Assembly: GCA_934047225.1 (NCBI GenBank)
Contig: OW203997.1
Span: 11,146,417 to 11,210,416, forward strand
DNA length: 64,000 nucleotides
Reading direction: 5' to 3'
DNA from: Ypsolopha sequella
Lineage: Eukaryota; Arthropoda; Insecta; Lepidoptera; Ypsolophidae
Part shown: in pieces, positions 23,361 to 35,860 of the stretch
Layout: each line of letters opens with the position of its first letter
Position numbering within the stretch: the stretch's first letter is position 1
Translations under genes and position numbers: made by a program
Notes under the pieces: generated by a model
What the model saw: only the letters and a program-made list of their open reading frames with translations
What the model was told of the DNA's origin: nothing
Databases searched by the model: none

Positions 23361-23751
23361 GTTTGAAGAATCTAGCAATACTACAAAGAAAAGAAAAGAT
23401 ATGTATTTTTTTCAGGAGTATAACACACACTCATATCGAAACAGACTCGTCAAACATCATTCCAATATTGAGAAAAAAAGTGCCAAAGATGGCTCTAAAA
23501 AAAGTTTTCATGTCGAGGTTTAAGTTTATTAAAGTAAAAACCCGTTCACATTATTTACTGATTAAATTCTGTATAAACATTATTAAACTTTTAACATGAC
23601 ATATATTTCATTGCACCTTTGCTTTTTTTAATTATAAAATTAGTGAAAAAAGTTGTCATTTTGACTTTTTTCCAGAATCCGTCCCTCTCGTACTGCGGGT
23701 TTTTCCGCATGGAGTAACAGGGTAGTATGCAAGTGGAATCTATCCTCTTAA
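23361..23751. mobile_element. TTAA-target element family T2, copy E (diverged)
   Basis: It carries the family core CCGTCCCTCTCGTACTGCGG at 23,680 and GGAGTAACAGGG, and ends CTATCCTCTTAA at 23,751, like the complete copies' CATAGCCTCTTAA end. The left boundary is approximate. Confidence 0.6.
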
Positions 23752-24652
23752 GTTTAATGTTCTATAACATTTTTTGTCTTGTTCTCTACAGTTTTATTGT
23801 GAACCCCAAGCTCAGAAATGTAATCATCATTTGACAGAATAACATTTGTAGGGTGACATAAAGTTTTTTTTCGTTCAAGATTATTTCTTTTTCGATTATT
23901 TATATTGCTCACATTTTTATTTGAAATAAATATAATAATGCTACAGTAAGTTTTTTTATTTATTTAAATGATTTATTTTAAACTTTTAAACAAAAATTGT
24001 AAAAAATACTTGGGCCCAAATATGTATTGAATATTTTTTACGGTCTTACTACGTTTTAGTAATCTCGATACTTTATTTATAAAAATGTTGTTTTGACCTC
24101 ACCAAGGCATGCCCCGGCCGTTGTCGGAATACCACTTTACAGTGTAATTGAAATAACCGTAAGAAATCGAATTGTAACCGTTAAAATATAAACTCCATAC
24201 CCAGTACGTGTGGAGAACCTACAAAGTATCAATATTTTTTCATGAAGCACCAGAGCGAGGCAATCTTCCAGCAATCCCAGTGGAAATGGGATTACACTCT
24301 GAAGTAAAATAAAATCTCCTAAGACGATTAAATTACATCAGATCCCTATCCTGTTTTTCTTTTCTAAAATAATATGAGTAGGTACATGACTTTTTGTCAA
24401 TTATACACGGTGATATTTTTTTGTTACAAAAGAGGTTGTATTATTTTTTTGTTATTTAAAGACATCAGGTTTTAGAGAATCCTTTATTAGAAATTTATAT
24501 TATTACGTATTAAATTAGAAACTCAGAATTCAGTTTTAATGATGTTGTTGAAGTATATTTAAGATTTTAAATTGTTATGAAACCTTTTCTGTTAGATATA
24601 ATTTTGCTTAAAAATGTGCAACTTTCGGTTTAGTAGTAAATAATAGGTACAT

Positions 24653-24841
24653 ATGTCGCATTCAGTCATGATTACGGGAAGTTTAGGTCATGAGTCGTCC
24701 GTATTCATGACTCCGGAAGTTGTTGCGGAACGCAAGCGCTACTTGGTGGAGCTGTGCGGAGTCTTGGAGAGGCAGCGTCGGGAAGTCAGCGATCATTCAT
24801 TCGGAATGAAACCATCGCAGAGAAGTCTCCTCGGAACTGTA
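24653..24841 (+). CDS. Candidate single exon, unrecognised protein
   Basis: The block from ATG at 24,653 is distinctly GC-richer than the sequence on both sides. It encodes a charged, helix-prone segment: MSHSVMITGSLGHESSVFMT, then PEVVAERKRYLVELCGVLER, QRREVSDHSFGMKPSQRSLL, GT. After 24,841 composition falls back to AT-rich, and a possible but weak donor GTACGC lies there. An acceptor-like AG at about 24,646 also allows an internal exon in the same frame. I do not recognise the family. It could be a real first or internal exon, or a transposon coding remnant. Partner exons were not found. Confidence 0.4.
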
Positions 24842-25044
24842 CGCGTTTCGTTAAATAGTGAACTAAAATTGAATTGTGTCCGAAATCTTTTATTTTCTTT
24901 CATCATACGCCCACATACGTTCTAAAATCATGTCAGATACTGATCCGGAACCTTTTAATCTGATATAAAGGTATATATATATATCAATTGATAACGTTTA
25001 TTTACAAAAATAGACCGAGCTTACAACGCGATCACTTGTTTGTA

Positions 25045-25500
25045 TTATAACTAGGCACAGACCTATTATAATAGGTATTTATCCTTGAAATTGCCGAAAT
25101 TTTCTTACAGATTCATGTGTTCATAATTCCTGTAATTCAGTAGCTATTTCAATTATTTGTTTTTTGTTTGAAAGTGGACTGTAAGATTTTACATCTACGT
25201 ATAAAATTTTGTTTTTATTTCCAGTTTGATTATAAAAATTAAATCTTCAAAATTGTTCATTCTAAATGCTATCCATTTCCATGATAAGATTTGTAATAAT
25301 TTTTACAGCTGACACTTTTTAATTATTAAATTAATGTTGCTGTTAGGTTAATGTTGTCTCATTCATACACGTAAAAAAATACATAAGTAATTTGATTTGT
25401 CATTCCTAAAAAAATGCAAAAATGTTAGTACTGAAAATTGAGTTTCCTTCAAATTCTCTAGAGAAAACAGCAATTTCATATGTACAGACCTATTAAAGTT
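25045..25500. repeat. Dispersed element, inverted partner of 21,280-21,605
   Basis: Boundaries are marked by ACAGACCTATTATAATAGGT at 25,048 and CATATGTACAGACCTATTAA at 25,477. No coding. Confidence 0.6.
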
Positions 25501-27325
25501 AATTTTTCAAGTATATTTAAGGTTTCGAAACATCAGGGGATTATCAAAATTGTTATAATAATATTCAGAGTATTCTGACTTAATTAGAATATTTAGTAAG
25601 ACGTCGTATTTGTTTTGTGAATTGTTACGATATCAATACAGCATTGCCTCACAAAGAAATCAATCTTTTGACTTGTTACGATTGTCACAGAGTGGAAACG
25701 CTGCCCAAATACAATTGGAATACAGAAATTTCACTTTTAACTTTCACTCTTTTTACCGAATTTACCTCTCTACGTTTATATAATCCACATATCAGAACAG
25801 CTCTATCTCGCTTGACTTGCCAAGCTACATAATGTCTACCAATAAATACCTACTATAAATTATACGGGTAATCAAATTTAAAAATGGGCAAGTATGAATT
25901 TGCTGATAAATTATAATGAATTCATATTATCGAAAAATAAAACAATTGGAGGTCGTTATTTTTTTTGGAATAGTGGGAATATTAAACGAAATTTATTTCA
26001 ATATCTATATTAAGTACCAAAAAGAACCAAACTCATTTGTCACAATACATACAAAACAAATACATCAATAGTATAACTTTCACATGTAGGCAAAGGATAT
26101 TATAAATAAGTTTTGGGTTGAAAGGGTCACAGATATTTAACATGTTTAATGTTTGTGGTGAACCCGCGTCATCTTTGTAAATGCCTCTTTAACTTGAATG
26201 GGTCTTTTAGTTTATATCACGAAACAAGTTGCACGTGGACCTTTTATCTACTTTTATGCTTTGTAACTCAGCACGGCAATCTCACTTCTTATCAAATAAC
26301 AAAGGATGAGGGTCTGAAAGAAAATTTAAACACCGCTGCACATATGTAAATAAGGTAAATGAAAATTGTATATAGAACTAACGGTAAATTAAAACAGAAA
26401 TAATTCTAAAAACTTTACTGTATTATTATTATTCAAGTGTATAGTTAAAAACGATACGGAACCTTCAAGGCACGAGTCCTATACTCTCACCTGAACGGTT
26501 TTTTTTCTTTATATTTGATTTAACATTTAATGATATATATTTTTATTGAGTGCAGGTAGAAGGTAGGACTGGACCGAGCCAATTTATGCCGGCCAAAATG
26601 ATAGGCAATTTCCTAAGAAAAGAAAAGCAAAAAAGGGGTTTTGGTGTGACACATGTTACACGAAGTCAAAAAATAATTTTTAATATCAGAACATCGACGT
26701 CAACATCAACCTTTGGCTGCTGCGATGTTTATTTCGCCGGCCGGGTTTTAGCTTTACATAAACTTATACGGGGTGTAAATGAACATAAAACTACATAATC
26801 CAATGATCATACTGAACAGTTTTCCCAAAAAAACATTACTGCAGCAATAAAAAAAAAATTACGGTTAATTTCAATTTTTGAAAACCTATTAGAAATTTTT
26901 GGATGAGCAGGTGCAATTTCATTTTCATTTAAGCGAGTATGTTTTTTTGGTAAAGTTGTTCAATAAGGTTAGATTACGCGTTTCATCAGATATTTATTCG
27001 TATACACCTAGTGTATTCAATCTCTGTCAGTTTATGTGGAAGTTTGATACGAATATTACATTATTCGCGATCATGTAACTCGTTTTCTTTGCACCTTCTG
27101 AAATATTTTATCAAGGGTTACGTATTTGAATAAACCGATTTTGGTGAGGGTCTGGAATTATAATAATTTCAATCACGGCAGCCCTTATTGTAGTACATTC
27201 AAGGGTGGTCCCTATACAGGGAATCAAATATGCCTTTTTTAAATATGTTGATTTGTAAAGGAAATGGGTAATAATTTTCTAAAATGGTTACTGCGTGCCT
27301 TTAGAGCTAAAATTAATAAAATAGA
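25501..27325. other. No gene recognised
   Basis: AT-rich. A somewhat GC-richer patch at 26,550-26,800 (GTAGAAGGTAGGACTGGACC; TTTATTTCGCCGGCCGGGTT) has an 82-codon frame with no recognisable motif, and I leave it uncalled. Confidence 0.35.
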
Positions 27326-27334
27326 TAAATATAT

Positions 27335-27606
27335 ATATGTATACATCGTCACGACATGAATCCCCGGGGGGTTTTCCTTAGTGTTAACTGTATAATGCAA
27401 GTCATAGTCCACACTCAGAACACCAGCGTTTCACCGACGATTATTACGTCCCAACGTGATGGGTGTTGAGTCTTATCACCGTTCTTTGGACACAGATACA
27501 CACTGTTTTGTTTTCCTTCCGAAACCACATTGGTTCATGCCCGACCGGGATCAAACCTGGGTCTCAAGATTGAGAGGCCAGCGTTCTACCGCCTGAGCTA
27601 CCGCCC
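27335..27606 (-). mobile_element. tRNA-derived SINE, family S1, complete
   Basis: On the minus strand it starts at 27,606 with GGGGCGGTAGCTCAGGCGGT (A-box) and has CCAGGTTTGATCCC (B-box). The body contains CCCATCACGTTGGGACGTAA and GTCGTGACGATGTATAC, and it ends in an (AT)n tail at 27,330-27,350. A second, interrupted copy is at 62,904-63,376 and a head fragment is at about 46,445-46,495. Confidence 0.85.
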
Positions 27607-28024
27607 CACTACAGTTATCTTATATTTAAAAAATTTGCAAAAATTATTATCTAACAAACTTTCCTGTCTTAAAGCTTCTGATAGATACCAATAAAAACTG
27701 CATCCGCAATAGTTGAGCAGGTTTCAAGTTACATGTTAATATACCCGCAGGATATATTATTATAGAGGTAAATACATACAAACTTAATCGATCAATGTTC
27801 AACTACCGTATAGCCTGATACATAGCAAAAGCCTACATCAAGAAATCTACAGCTAACATTTGATGCATGGTTCGCGATTAATAATGATAAGGTAACAAAG
27901 ATAAATACAGACAAATAGACGTTTCATAATACATATATATAGGTACAGGAAATGAAGAACAAGACAAGAAAAGCAAGGAATGAAAATAATAACTTTATTT
28001 TTTAGATGTTCAAGAAAATATACC

Positions 28025-28166
28025 TACATTATAGAAGATATTCTGGAAGATATTGCTATTAGCAATAAGTGCCGCCTTTGTACACAATGTCTGTCTTTTA
28101 TGTGAAAATGTGTTCTAAATTATATTTGTAAAGGTACAAAAAGTGTAATAAATAAAATAAAATAAA
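28025..28166 (+). mobile_element. LINE 3'-UTR tail
   Basis: ATTAGCAATAAGTGCCGCCT TTGTACA, ending AATAAATAAAATAAAATAAA, matches the style of a common insect LINE 3' end. No protein part is present. Confidence 0.55.
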
Positions 28167-29200
28167 TTATTTTGACAAAGACAAAACTGATCACAAAGAA
28201 AATTTATATGGTATATATTCAACAGATATCAAAAGATAAAGGTGAGCGGGCGTGGCGTTTTAGAACGCATGAGGCCAGAAACTCTTTATATTCTCTGCCA
28301 GAAATAAGCCTAATGCGAGAACCAATGTCAGTATCAATTTATATGATTATATTTATATTTATATGATTTGTTGTGTTGTCTGTAATTACAGGTTGATGCG
28401 CCCGCCGCTCTCTTTTTGCATGTGTACCGACTATTCGTGTGCGTAAGAAGTAAAGGTGTCGTACTTATAATACGAGTATTTATGCTACACCTGCTCGGAA
28501 AGAACTGTCTTACTCTTTTGAAAACGATACAGAATATACATCATTACTGTTATATAAATATGCGGGCGGAATGAGTATATGAAAATCCATTGTTAACGTA
28601 TCAAGCGGGCAGAAAAAGTATATGAAAATCGATTATTGACGTGCTGTTTGATTTTAGTAATATAGTAAGTATATGCAAGTGGCCAGTATCATTTTGCGAA
28701 CTCGGACATAAAAACTTTTTGTCTTTTGGCATCATGTGATTAAATTAGGTCACCTACCAAGAAGTCTATAAAGTAGACTTTAGATCTTATCAAAAGGATC
28801 GCTTTCTTTCGTTTTATCTAAATTTAAAAAATTACTAGCTAGCAAGAGTCTGTCTTATGAAAGTTTAAAGTAACTTTACCTGACACGAGTATGTAAACAT
28901 AATTGGTTTTTATTTTCCTCGTAGGTGAAGTATAAAGCACTATGTATCACTCGGGAGAAAGTGCGATTCCCAACTCGTGTGTATTGAGGCCCTTGGCTTC
29001 GCTTCGGGCCTCCAACTACACCCTCGTTATTAGTCGTCCCCTTTCTTACTTTGGTGAACGTATCGGTGATTCATGTCGGTGAAAAAAGTGGGAGGAAACG
29101 TGGAGACATCTGAAAACGAAACAATAATAGTAATAAGGCAAATCTCCTGTGATCTGTTTCACCATTTTAGTCACAATGCCCTTTCAAATTCCTCCTTAAG
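28167..29200. other. No gene; one hairpin
   Basis: AGGCCCTTGGCTTCGCTTCGGGCCT at about 28,987-29,011 is a short self-complementary motif common in lepidopteran repeats. Otherwise nothing is supported. Confidence 0.4.
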
Positions 29201-29279
29201 AGCGTTTCCTTTGCATTTCAACAAAATACAAATCCAAAATATAGAAATATGAAGTGTCTAAAATAGAAAAAGCGAGCGG

Positions 29280-29530
29280 ATGAATGAAACTAGAATGACG
29301 AAAGGTTATAGTATAATTTATTGTGCGCAAGTGGAAGGTGCAGCTCAACCAGGAATGATGTATGCTGAACAAATGGGCGACATACTGAAGAAGGGCAATG
29401 TCAAAAATACCCGGATTAGAAAAGTTTGTATAACTAGATTGATCGATGTGAAAGAGCTGTCTCAGGATCGTAGAAGATGGAAATCTGTAGTCTATGCCTA
29501 CCCCATTGGGCGACAGACGTGAGTACATAT
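29280..29530 (+). mobile_element. LINE C-terminal remnant
   Basis: The frame ends VCITRLIDVKELSQDRRRWK, then SVVYAYPIGRQT and a stop. A short tail with 'QDR..W' followed by a stop is characteristic of RTE-like and other LINE C-termini. The upstream 50 codons are not recognisable. A host gene is unlikely. Confidence 0.45.
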
Positions 29531-30479
29531 GTATATGTATGTGTATCTAAAATAAACAACGGTGGTAATACTTGCGTTATTTAATTGTATTGGTGGATAT
29601 TATGAGCTCGTATTTATAATACATATCAATGTTGATTTTGTTATTTCATGTTGAAAAATAAGGCTTGTTGTTGTAGTTGAATAAACTATGTAACTACTTG
29701 CCTAAATTAACAACGTATGAAACCAGGTTAATGAAGTTGAATAAATAAATTAAACTCGCTATTGTTAAACAAGTATAATAAAAGCGAACATTATTTAATC
29801 ATTTGTTGTTTAACTAACCAACTCGTATAAACTTATTATTTAAAAACAAAACCAAAATTTACATGCAAACAACAAAATTTTAATTCTTGTCTGTGAATCC
29901 AAAATATACATAATTTCGTGAATGCATCGTCTTCATGCTGCTCTTCTTTCTATTATATTCTAACTTATTTACAAATTTAACTATGTACACCTGTGCCCTA
30001 GTATTATAAGCGCTAACATAAGTCTTTGAGTCGCCGTTATCCTTTAGTTGCACTTAGCAAAATGAGCTTCCATTAACTTCTTGGGAGTCTCGTCAAATAT
30101 GTACATACATATTATGTTACTTCCATGTAATTTCTTGTTCTACATCAAAAGCGTGTAGCATCTTGAGCCCCATTGTACCCTTGAGAATGCATTATGCTGG
30201 CCTTGCAGTAATAAGACAATTAGAAGTGCCATCTAAGGGGTTCTCCCCCTAAATTTATGGGAAAAAGATGTGGAATGGATTTTTTTTAGGGGCCTTATAT
30301 TTTAAGGGGTAAATTTAGGGGGGTCCAATTGGTCAACTGATCGATGGTCCGATTCTCTCTGCAAAAGAATGGTGGATCTTGCGTAAATTTTATGCCATCG
30401 AAAAAAAATATATTATTTATACGTCAAATGTACGATTTTAAAAGTGTAATATTATTAAAACTCGCGTGAGCTGACATAC

Positions 30480-30745
30480 TAAATTATTATTACATACGGC
30501 TTGAACACTCACGTGTGATTGTTGATGACTATATGCCAACCGTTTCACCGATACAATTTCGGCATTATCAAGGCGAGTGTCGTTCTTAGGCCACAGTGCC
30601 CGTTTGACAACGACGGTGAACGCCGCGTCGTCGTCCTAAGAACGACACTCGCCTTGATAATGCCGAAATTGTATCGGTGAAACGGTTGGCATATAGTCAA
30701 CAACAATCTGACGTGAGTGTTCAAGCCGTATGTAATAATAATTTT
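30480..30745. repeat. Near-perfect long palindrome, ~111-bp arms
   Basis: The left arm 30,480-30,590 and right arm 30,635-30,745 are reverse complements with about four mismatches (for example ACGTGTGATTGTTGATGAC against ACGTCAGATTGTTGTTGAC). The 44-bp spacer is GC-rich (GACGGTGAACGCCGCGTCGT). A transcript would form a long stable hairpin. The inner motif CGGCATTATCAAGG echoes elements at 31,635 and 57,345, so it is probably a foldback transposon. Confidence 0.9.
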
Positions 30746-31149
30746 AAAAGTGCTTCAGATGAAACTGATTTTTTTTGACTCACTGAATATTGTGTAAGTA
30801 AAGACTTCTCTGAAGCTTGAGATAGTTTTTTTATATATTGGTTTTAGTAAGGGGGAAATTTTTTAGGAGTTTGCAACCTTGTCTGACAAGCTGACCAACC
30901 ACTTACTTACGGCTTATAAAGGTCAGACTGACCGTCGTCATCTGTAAATGAATAAAATATGATGCAATAAAAATAGGTATGTATATTTTTTTAAACTGTC
31001 TGAGAATTCAACGATTTCATAAAAGAAAATAAATAAGTATTTTAAGGTCGATGCGACGGATTGCGTTCCCAAACGCAAAGATTAAGATTTTTATTCTTTT
31101 TTTTCCATAAAAATTATAAAATGTCTTTGAAAGTTGTGTGCATAATTAT

Positions 31150-31260
31150 TTAAAAATAATAATTAGAGTATTCAATGCGATGGATTTCGCAATAAAAACA
31201 TTTAATCTTAGTTAATGAGAACTGTGAATTTCTTAACTGTCTGATACAACAGGTATTGTA
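31150..31260. repeat. Dispersed repeat fragment, copy 2 of 3
   Basis: GAGTATTCAATGCGATGGAT TTCGCAATAAAAACATTTAA; see 5-62 and 31,515-31,570. Confidence 0.6.
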
Positions 31261-31264
31261 GCGC

Positions 31265-31570
31265 TTTCTGTGCAGAATCAGAAAGGCGTGAAATCACATA
31301 ACGCCCTCTTGAGCGTTCAGTATGTGCATTATAAGCTATTATATCAAGTAGTTACAAAAATTCGGTGTACGAATATGGTGGAAAAATTCGTCGTTCCAGA
31401 TACGAACCTCGGTAGCGCAGTCACAGGTCGCAGGTTCAAATCCAGGCCTGAGGAATTTTTTCAAAAATATTTGTGCTTTTAAATTTGTTTCTGATTGATT
31501 TCAGTTTGTAATGCCTTCAAGAGTATTCAATGCGATGTATTTCGCAATAAAAACATATAATCATAATTAA
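31265..31570 (+). mobile_element. SINE-like element S2, copy 1, followed by repeat copy 3
   Basis: CACATAACGCCCTCTTGAGC, GTTCAGTATGTGCATTA and the B-box tail CGCAGGTTCAAATCCAGGCC are shared in order with 41,535-41,760. The tRNA-like part is at the 3' side (31,410-31,450) and its stems do not close. 31,515-31,570 is a further copy of the 'TTCGCAATAAAAACATATAA' repeat. Confidence 0.6.
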
Positions 31571-31589
31571 ATGGATGAATAAAACACTA

Positions 31590-31765
31590 TTCTGTTTCAC
31601 AACTTATTATTTCACTATTTCCAGTTTCGCCTTATCGGCATTATCAAGGGATGATTTATTTACACATCGCACAAACACCGAGTATGGAAGTAATTGTAGG
31701 TATATGCCGACAATCGCAAGTATTAACATAATTAAAGGATCCTGCGCAACTACTTTTTTCATTTA
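31590..31765. repeat. Repeat related to the 57.3-kb palindrome
   Basis: TGTTTCACAAC, TTTCGCCTTATCGGCATTAT CAAGG and TGCCGACAATCGCAAGTATT here parallel TGTTTCACAATATC, TTTCGCCTCACGGAATTATC and TGCCGACAATCGCAAGTATT at 57,292-57,523. The inverted arm is not obvious in this copy. Confidence 0.5.
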
Positions 31766-32293
31766 AAATGACAACTCATCATTTAAAACATAAAGCATAT
31801 AATAAAAAAACCTTGCTAGAAAAGCCTAACTGATATAAAACACTAATGCTCGCTTAAGAGGCGGTGCATGCCTAGTTAATACAAACGAAATACCAAAACC
31901 ATGTGAAAATCATAGATTTTCTTAGGATACTCTGTATTTATTGCAATAGGATATGTTTTGATTAAAAGACGACATATAAACAATTTAAAACGAATGAGAA
32001 TTTATTTTAAACTAATAGAATGCTTATTTTTCTCATATTTCATGCTTAAATCAGTGTTTTTAGGGTTCCGTACACAAAGGGTAACCAACGGTTCACGGTA
32101 CTATTTTATAATGTCTGCTGGTACTAAAACAGTATTTTATCTTCATTCATATCGTAAAATCCTGAACTCAAAAATAGTGCATTATGACAATTTTTTTTAC
32201 GAACGTCTCTTTCACAGAAAATATTTAATATTTAAACGAAAAGTTTTCTTCACAAAATAATACTTTTAAATAACTTTTAAGTTGAAAAGCAAA
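31766..32293. other. No gene; short 'GGGTTCCGTACACAAAGGGT' fragment
   Basis: Only the lepidopteran repeat fragment at 32,058-32,090 is recognised. The 100-codon open frame across 31,958-32,260 runs through it and is not supported. Confidence 0.45.
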
Positions 32294-32470
32294 AGAGACT
32301 TAGCCCATACAGCCATTTCTGAATTTTTAATAGAGAATGGTTTGAATAATATGCATACTTATAACCAAACCCATGCGCCGTGGACTACGATTAATTTTAA
32401 TGATGGTAGAACTTGTTACCGGACCCTTATCTCACATGCGCCGTAAACTGCTAGATTAGATTTGGTGCGT
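32294..32470. repeat. Dispersed repeat, inverted partner of 7,890-8,030
   Basis: AGCCCATACAGCCATTTCTG, then AATAGAGAATGG and AACCAAACCCATG are the reverse complement of the earlier copy. ATGCGCCGTGGACTACGATT and ATGCGCCGTAAACTGC follow. Confidence 0.55.
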
Positions 32471-33585
32471 TATTAATTAAATTAAATTTAAAAAGTACTG
32501 TTTTTTTGTTTGTTTTAAGTTTTATTCTGGGCAAAAATTTCTGACAGCAATTGACAGCATATACTGAGCAACAAAAATGAAGAACAATCAAAACGAACTA
32601 ACAAAATCAAGAAAAGTTCACGACAATTATTAGAAAATACCTAGGTAACCTATTGAACAAGTGTAGATACAGTAGTGTATGAAACTACAAATAACTAGCT
32701 AGGCATTAAAACACTCGTGTAGATATACTATTAAAAAACTCGCCTACGACTCTGGGTTTTTATGTGCCAGTTTCATTAAGGGGATCGAAAATACAAACAG
32801 AAATAAAATGTCAGCTTTCGGATGATTTTGTTGCAATAATTAGGTTACGTATAGCCATAAAAAAAATACATGTTTTTGGTTGAACTTTAAGGTATTCATT
32901 TTCCACAAACCACGTTAATCGATTCATATTTGTACTGTCAATGAATTTTTTTGTAACCCTCTATTGCACACTTTTTATCGATTTTGTTTCAGGTATCGCT
33001 TTCGCGATTTTGTTGGTTTTTTTTAAATAAAATTAGTGTGAATGATATCTATTCATTTTCCAAATACCACGTTATTCGGGTCAAAAAAAGCACCCCCTTT
33101 TTCCAAAAATACGTAAATCCACTGATGCAGTCAGCGGCAGCAAGATATTGTCAGTCTACGCCTAGCGTTGGCGCCCGTAAGACGTGGAACCTGTGCCCTT
33201 TTTTGCAAGCTATAAATATCTCCCAAAACTACTTCAAAACACATTGAAATTAATTTTATAAAGTAATATTTCGAGGAGCATCATATTCCTGCCGTTAAAA
33301 ACTCAACAAAATATGCGTATGAGTGATTTAGCTACATCGTGCCATAGTCATAACAACAAAACTGAATGAATTTGGAATGAATTCATACTTTTATGCGGGA
33401 AAATAATATATGTTACTCTAAAAGAATAATTTTGTAATCGTTATTGAAACCCAAATTAATTTACTTATACTTACTGAGATCTGTAACAAAGGTCAATGAC
33501 CTTTTCGTGAAATTACCCTGTAGTATTGGCTCACCATTTCAGGTCCAAATAAGTGAAGTTTTTTGCAAATTATATAGGTACACTT

Positions 33586-35332
33586 ACTTGGGATAAATCG
33601 CCAAGCATTTAAAATATAGAAATTTATTTTGAAATATTTACAGTGCATGGCAAAATTACTAGATCGTAGATAATCCTGTCGGTACATGTTCAGGTTCTGT
33701 TACGCAAAATGAAAACAATGAAACTCTTTTAGGATTAATTTGTTATCCCTATGTTTGTCTGTCTGTCCGTTTGTCTAGACAATTTTTTCTGGGTAAAATT
33801 AATAAATACCAATATAAAAGGCCCTCTATAGAGCTGTAAAAACATACTTTTGACGTTTTTATTTATATTACGTTTTAGGTTTTTACGTTTTTCATACAAA
33901 TTTTCTCACTATGAAAATGTAGGGATGAACACTTGAGATAATATTTTGCATTTAAAAGTCAACACAGAAAGGAATTGTTGAACAAATAATGTAAAAAATA
34001 TGAAAACCATGTTGTTCTATTCTAAAGGGATTAATTATCTACTGTTCAATGTGGCGATAGCTTTGTTTATTTTTTTCCTTGAATTATTTTTTACTAAGAT
34101 AACAAATAGTTTAATACAAGGTTTTCCTTAAGAGGTCCCTTTACCCCTGTATTTTTCTTAAAATTCATACAATAGTTATAAACCGAATGTGAAGTCTACA
34201 GCTTATTTTCTTCATATCTTTTTTCATGAGTATATTCTAGTGACATCTAACTACGTCTCTATACAGCCCAAAAAGCAAAATTTGGTAAAACACCATCATA
34301 ATAGCTGTCAGGATATCGTCAATATTGCCTCGTTTTTACGCAAAGTTTAACAAGTTTGTATATTTTTATCTATACCGGAAATAAAAAAGACAGAAATACA
34401 GGCGTCGTTCATGTTAAGATGACTAAGTTTACACACTTTGCTAAGTATAAACAATTACCGTTTCATGGAAAACTGTTTTGACCTGAAACCATTTCACAAA
34501 TTCAATTAACTTATTTTGAATGTCTTGTCATTTTGCACTTCTTGATGAGAAATACAATTTCAATAAGTAAAAATACAACTTTTAGTTAAGAAAACTTATA
34601 GTTAAAAGTCTGCTGTATGCATTAACATATTTTTAATTATATTACAATAGTAATAAAATAATTGGCTTATCCGTCGTCGTGATACCAGCCGTAAATTTCT
34701 TAAATAATCTGATATCACGCTTATGGAAAACCCAATTATTTTGAAGATACCATAATATCATTAAAATATGTTTATGCATATAGCAAACTTTTAACAATAA
34801 ATTGTCTTAGCTAAAAGTTGTACTTTACCGTTATAATTATTTCTTAATATTTTGTTACAAATTCGGAGAAATAGCCCTTAAGGAAAACGTTGTATGAAAA
34901 TATTTGTTATCTTTGTAACAAAGAAAGAAAAAAATAATAAACAAAGCTATCGCCACATTGAACAAACAGTAAATTATTAATCCCTTTAGAATAGAAAGAT
35001 ATGGTTTAATATTTTTTACATTATTTGTTCTAGAGTTCCTTTCTGTGCTTTCTTTCAAACGCAAAATATTATGTAAAGTGTTGATCTCTATATTTTCATA
35101 AGGAGAAAATTTGTATGAAAAAGTTAAACAAAAGGCCTTAAAAACGTTATAATATGTATATTTTACAGGGCTGTAAATATTAGCATTTATTGATTTTACC
35201 CAGAAAAATTGCCTAGACAAACGGACAAACAGACAAACATAGGGACAACAAATTAATCCTAAAAGAGTTTTGTTTTTTCATTTTGCGTAAAGAGACCTGA
35301 ACATTTCAAACACTTGGCGATTTATCGCAAGG
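33586..35332. mobile_element. Large foldback element (~1.75 kb) with a second foldback nested in its centre
   Basis: The left arm 33,586-34,165 and right arm 34,850-35,332 are inverted copies. They share GATAAATCGCCAAG at the ends, TTACGCAAAATGAAAA, TAGGATTAATTTGTTATCCC, GTTTGTCTGTCTGTCCGTTT and GGCGATAGCTTTGTTTAT. Between them 34,567-34,830 is itself palindromic (ACAACTTTTAGTTAAGAAAA against the reverse of 34,790-34,825). The left arm has about 75 bp extra near 33,612-33,688. Open frames at 34,855-35,220 and 33,493-33,687 lie inside the arms and show no recognisable protein. Confidence 0.8.
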
Positions 35333-35860
35333 GTAAACAGGTGTCCCAAAAGTCAACTCTTTCCCTTGGAAGGCTGGTAGGCCAGCTCATGACTGACCAG
35401 AATATCAAATTATGACCTCAGCAAAAAGTAGATAGTCTTCGAGTTGATGGTACTTTTATAAATTCGAATAGATTTTTGAGAGTCAAAGCTAACCAGTTCT
35501 AAATTCTAAGAATAAAATTTTTGTTGCGCAACTCTGAATAGTCATGCTATTGATAAAGTCAAAAATAAACCTTGAAATGCTGTTACATCAGGAAGAAAAA
35601 TAAAAACCCAATTTATGAGCAATTTTTTGTAATTAGGTTAGTTCGATACCACACCCTGAAAAAAAATGTCCTATGTTAGTTTTGCAAATTGTCTTAAATA
35701 ACGGCTCATCAAATATTGTTTTTCAAATGATCTGGCAATTTCTGTGTATTACTTTTGAAAAAAAAGTTATTGCTATTTTACTACCAAAGGAGCTGCGTAT
35801 TTTTTAAAATAATTAGAATTTAGAATGAAAGAGTGGCGGGCAGTAAAAATATTTGACGTT
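35333..35860. other. No gene recognised
   Basis: AT-rich, unassigned. Confidence 0.4.

Noticed and set aside
31958..32260. 100-codon plus-strand frame
   Set aside because: Runs through the 'GGGTTCCGTAC' repeat and encodes Phe/Lys/Ile-rich low-information sequence.
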